Of a stretch of DNA of 14,844 bases, positions 12,772 to 14,844 are shown in pieces; within the stretch, counting starts at the first letter, position 1; the number at the start of each line of letters is the position of its first letter. Origin of the DNA: Anaerolineales bacterium (lineage in GTDB: Bacteria > Chloroflexota > Anaerolineae > Anaerolineales > Villigracilaceae); NCBI GenBank assembly GCA_015489255.1, contig WGAD01000152.1, positions 1 to 14,844 on the forward strand. Direction: 5' to 3'. The translations under genes were made by a program, and so were the position numbers. The notes below the pieces were generated by a model. It worked only from the letters and a program-made list of their open reading frames with translations. It did not search any database and was not told where the DNA came from.

Positions 12772-13854
12772 ATGACGTCTGTACCGCGCGTGTTGATTGT
12801 TGATGATCAAAAAGAGGTCGTGCGCCTGTTACAATCGGCCATTGAGTCCACCGGGCATGAGATTGAAGTCGTTGGCGCGCCTTCGGGGGAAGAAGCCCTG
12901 CTGGAAGCCCTCCAGCAGCCGATCAACCTGCTGGTCGTCGATTATATGCTCCCGGGCATATCGGGCATTGAGCTCATCGAAAAGATTCGCAAACGCCACC
13001 CGGATGTGCAGGGGATTTTCATCACCGGGCAAACCAGTCGGGCGGTGCACCGCGAGATCATGAACGCCAACGTCCAGGCCTTTTTCGTCAAACCGGTGCC
13101 GATGGTCGATTTCCTCGATGCCGTGGAGCGATGCCTGGGGTTGACGCGCACCATCTTGCCCCCAGATGCCTACCCAACCAATGCCGTTCAACAAGAAAAT
13201 CTTTCGGGGCTTTTATCTAACTTCCGCCAGAAAGAAAAGGCCGACGCCGTCATTCTCCTGGATGAACGCGGCCTGGTGGTGATGCAGGCCGGCGATTTGC
13301 CCGACAGCAGCCGCGAGGCCTCGCTATATGCCTCCCTGACTTCTATCCTGTCTTACGGCAACAAGGTAATGGACATCTTCAGCGAGCCGGAAGCGGGGCA
13401 AGTTTTCCTTTTCAAACTGGATGGTTACGACCTCCTGGCGGTACCGGCCACCCGCAACCACCTCCTGCTGGTGGTGGGCGAGGGGTTCTCCAACGCAGAC
13501 CGCATCGGTTCGCTGCTGGTCACGCTGGATTTGATGCGTGCGGAAGTGCACGAACTGATGTACGACCTGGGCCTGTACGAAGAGGGCCAGCAAGCCGCCC
13601 CCCAGGAAACGGAAAGCCAGGAGAACGCGGCAGAACAGACGATTGAGGATATCCTGGAAGACGATGAGCCGGTGGCAGAAGACCTGTTGGCGCTGCTGGA
13701 AAACGCCAACTTGCAGGTTCCCGACCCCAACGCTTTTTGGGAAGAGGCCGTGGCTGAGCACACTCCGCAGCCGTTCTCGCCCGATGTCATCACTTACGAA
13801 CAGGCTTTGCAATTGGGGCTGGCCCCCGAAGAAGACGAAGAAATTGGTGGCTGA
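12772..13854 (+). CDS. Receiver domain plus Roadblock/LC7-like signalling protein with acidic tail
   Basis: ATG 12772 (360 aa) has GAGG 9 nt upstream. The earlier in-frame ATG 12694 sits inside the terminator stem and was rejected. The receiver domain (~5-125) is complete: acidic pocket Asp11-Asp12, phosphoacceptor Asp57 in V-V-D-Y-M-L-P-G, Thr85 and Lys107 in F-V-K-P. Residues ~142-265 (A-D-A-V-I-L-L-D-E-R-G-L to M-R-A-E-V-H-E-L) fit a Roadblock/LC7-like fold, a family that often works with small GTPases. The tail (~266-360) is rich in Asp/Glu and seems partly disordered. There is no DNA-binding output domain and no histidine kinase in view, so it is probably a protein-protein signalling switch. 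TAAATT at 12713 with an upstream TG is a weak candidate promoter. The receiver call is firm; the second domain is probable. Confidence 0.9.
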   Translation: MTSVPRVLIVDDQKEVVRLLQSAIESTGHEIEVVGAPSGEEALLEALQQPINLLVVDYMLPGISGIELIEKIRKRHPDVQGIFITGQTSRAVHREIMNANVQAFFVKPVPMVDFLDAVERCLGLTRTILPPDAYPTNAVQQENLSGLLSNFRQKEKADAVILLDERGLVVMQAGDLPDSSREASLYASLTSILSYGNKVMDIFSEPEAGQVFLFKLDGYDLLAVPATRNHLLLVVGEGFSNADRIGSLLVTLDLMRAEVHELMYDLGLYEEGQQAAPQETESQENAAEQTIEDILEDDEPVAEDLLALLENANLQVPDPNAFWEEAVAEHTPQPFSPDVITYEQALQLGLAPEEDEEIGG

Positions 13855-13859
13855 GAGAG

Positions 13860-13888
13860 TTGCCCTTTCTGCGCGGGTATGATAAAAT
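13860..13888 (+). promoter_or_regulatory. Promoter of tRNA-Gln
   Basis: TTGCCC (13860-13865), a 17-nt spacer and TAAAAT (13883-13888) form a sigma-70-type promoter; the -10 matches at five of six positions. Transcription would begin about 10 nt before the tRNA. It starts just after the stop of the receiver protein gene. Confidence 0.6.
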
Positions 13889-13906
13889 TCTGCCCGCTAT
13901 GACCCT

Positions 13907-13977
13907 TGGGGCGTGGTGCAATGGCAGCACAGCGGACTTTGGATCCGTTGATCTTGGTTCGAATCCAGGCGCCCCAG
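13907..13977 (+). tRNA. tRNA-Gln (anticodon UUG)
   Basis: A complete 71-nt cloverleaf. The acceptor stem is TGGGGCG/CGCCCCA with discriminator G, the D stem GTGC/GCAC, the anticodon stem GCGGA/TCCGT with loop CTTTGGA (anticodon TTG), and the T stem CTTGG/CCAGG with loop TTCGAAT. The TGGGG start and discriminator G are typical of tRNA-Gln. CCA is not encoded (GCAC follows), so it must be added after transcription. Confidence 0.97.
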
Positions 13978-14032
13978 CACTTGCGCTTACCGGCGCCTTG
14001 CAAAAGGGGCTGAACGCAACCGTTTTTCTTTT

Positions 14033-14068
14033 GGCTTTGCGCCGCCGCTGGTAGCGCAAAGCCTTTTT
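14033..14068 (+). terminator. Rho-independent terminator downstream of tRNA-Gln
   Basis: GGCTTTGCGC (14033-14042) pairs perfectly with GCGCAAAGCC (14054-14063) around an 11-nt loop, followed by TTTTTGTTTTT. It ends the tRNA transcript 16 nt before glmU. No promoter is recognised between them, so glmU may depend on read-through or an unseen promoter. Confidence 0.85.
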
Positions 14069-14084
14069 GTTTTTGGGAGTGTTT

Positions 14085-14844
14085 ATGGACGAGGTAACCG
14101 CAGTTTTGCTGGCCGCGGGGCAGGGAACCCGCATGAAATCGAACTTGCCAAAGGTACTGCATCCAGTCTGTGGCCGCCCCATGGTCTGGCACGCTTTGCG
14201 GGCGGTGGAACCTGTGTGTACACAAAAACCGGTGCTGGTTGTCGGGCATGGGGCGGAGGCCGTGCAGGCTGTCGTCGGCGAGGAGGCCCGCTTTGTCTTG
14301 CAGGAGGAACGCTTGGGAACGGGGCACGCTGTCCAGCAGGCTGAAGCCTTGCTGCGCGGGCAGGTGCGATATGTGATCGTCACCTATGCCGACATGCCGC
14401 TGCTGCGGGCGGAAACCATCCAGCGACTGCTGGAAACCCAACGCCAGAACCCCGGCCCGATGACCCTTCTCACCGTCCAGGCCGATGACCCGCGCGGTTT
14501 TGGCCGCATCCTCCGCAGCCCGGACGGGACGGTGGCGGCCATCGTGGAAGAAGCCGATGCCACCCCGGAGCAATTGCAGATCCGTGAACTGAACGCCGGC
14601 GCCTATTGTTTTTCTGCGGACTGGCTGTGGCAGGCCCTTCGCCAGGTGCGGCTTTCGCCCAAAGGCGAATATTACCTGACGGACACGGTGTCTATTGCTG
14701 TTTCGCAAGGGTTGACTGTGCAGGCCGTCCAGCTGACCGATCGGGAAGAGACCATCGGCGTCAATACCCGTTTGCACCTGGCCGAGGCCGAAGCGGCCAT
14801 GCGGCGGCGCATCAACCGCCGCCACATGCTCAACGGCGTGACGA
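14085..14844 (+). CDS. glmU: GlmU, N-acetylglucosamine-1-phosphate uridylyltransferase domain (3'-partial)
   Basis: ATG 14085 has GGGAG 5 nt upstream, and the frame is open to the right edge (253 complete codons). GlmU makes UDP-GlcNAc in the cytoplasm, the precursor for peptidoglycan and surface glycans. The visible part is the uridylyltransferase domain. It has L-x-A-G-x-G-T-R-M with P-K (9-23), G-T-G-H-A-V, Y-A-D-M-P (Asp103, metal ligand), G-F-G-R-I, N-A-G-A-Y (Asn170), K-G-E-Y-Y-L-T-D (193-200) and G-V-N (Asn227, second metal ligand). The end resembles the start of the linker helix (R-R-R-I-N-R-R-H-M-L). The left-handed beta-helix acetyltransferase domain would lie beyond the window, so whether the protein is bifunctional cannot be seen. 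GlmU is favoured over other sugar nucleotidyltransferases because all of its site motifs are present. Confidence 0.92.
   Translation, partial: MDEVTAVLLAAGQGTRMKSNLPKVLHPVCGRPMVWHALRAVEPVCTQKPVLVVGHGAEAVQAVVGEEARFVLQEERLGTGHAVQQAEALLRGQVRYVIVTYADMPLLRAETIQRLLETQRQNPGPMTLLTVQADDPRGFGRILRSPDGTVAAIVEEADATPEQLQIRELNAGAYCFSADWLWQALRQVRLSPKGEYYLTDTVSIAVSQGLTVQAVQLTDREETIGVNTRLHLAEAEAAMRRRINRRHMLNGVT

Noticed and set aside
13794..14825. Antisense 343-codon open frame over tRNA-Gln and glmU
   Set aside because: It crosses a tRNA, a terminator and a clear glmU coding region on the other strand.

Overview
The window reads as chromosomal DNA from a GC-rich bacterium, most likely a Chloroflexota member near Anaerolineae/Ardenticatenia. 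The reasons are three lipoproteins that each follow the lipobox Cys with a long Thr/Pro/Ala/Glu linker, the style of the peptide/oligosaccharide ABC importer, and GC-rich codon use. This placement is inferred from protein style, without a phylogenetic marker. Every gene I can support lies on the + strand.

Layout. (1) 2-3039: the 3' part of a membrane-anchored, propeller-like protein of unknown role, then an S41-family lipoprotein protease; a perfect 14-bp hairpin terminator closes this unit. (2) 3144-5084: a lipoprotein substrate-binding protein (SBP) of family 5 with the normal motif order. (3) 5165-12669: an ABC importer operon. A good sigma-70-type promoter and a ~130-nt leader lead into an 859-aa SBP, then a 12-bp intercistronic hairpin, two permeases (ATGA overlap), two ATPases, and a 73-aa two-helix membrane protein overlapping the last ATPase gene. 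A perfect 15-bp terminator ends it. (4) 12772-13854: a receiver plus Roadblock/LC7-like protein with an acidic tail and no DNA-binding domain. (5) 13907-13977: tRNA-Gln(UUG) with its own promoter and terminator. (6) 14085 to the right edge: the N-terminal part of glmU (peptidoglycan precursor synthesis).

The SBPs capture peptides or oligosaccharides outside the membrane, the permeases form the channel, and the ATPases, each with a C-terminal four-cysteine module, power uptake. The operon's most striking gene is its SBP (5328-7907). Its family-5 motifs occur in rotated order: the C-terminal half comes first, the N-terminal half second, followed by an Ig-like domain. The canonical SBP next door serves as an internal control for motif order. 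The partner DppC-like permease carries a large extracytoplasmic insertion between TM1 and the conserved core. Together these suggest a structurally variant Opp/Dpp-type importer.

There is no gene-free stretch over 300 bases. I saw no IS elements, CRISPR arrays, phage genes or rRNA.
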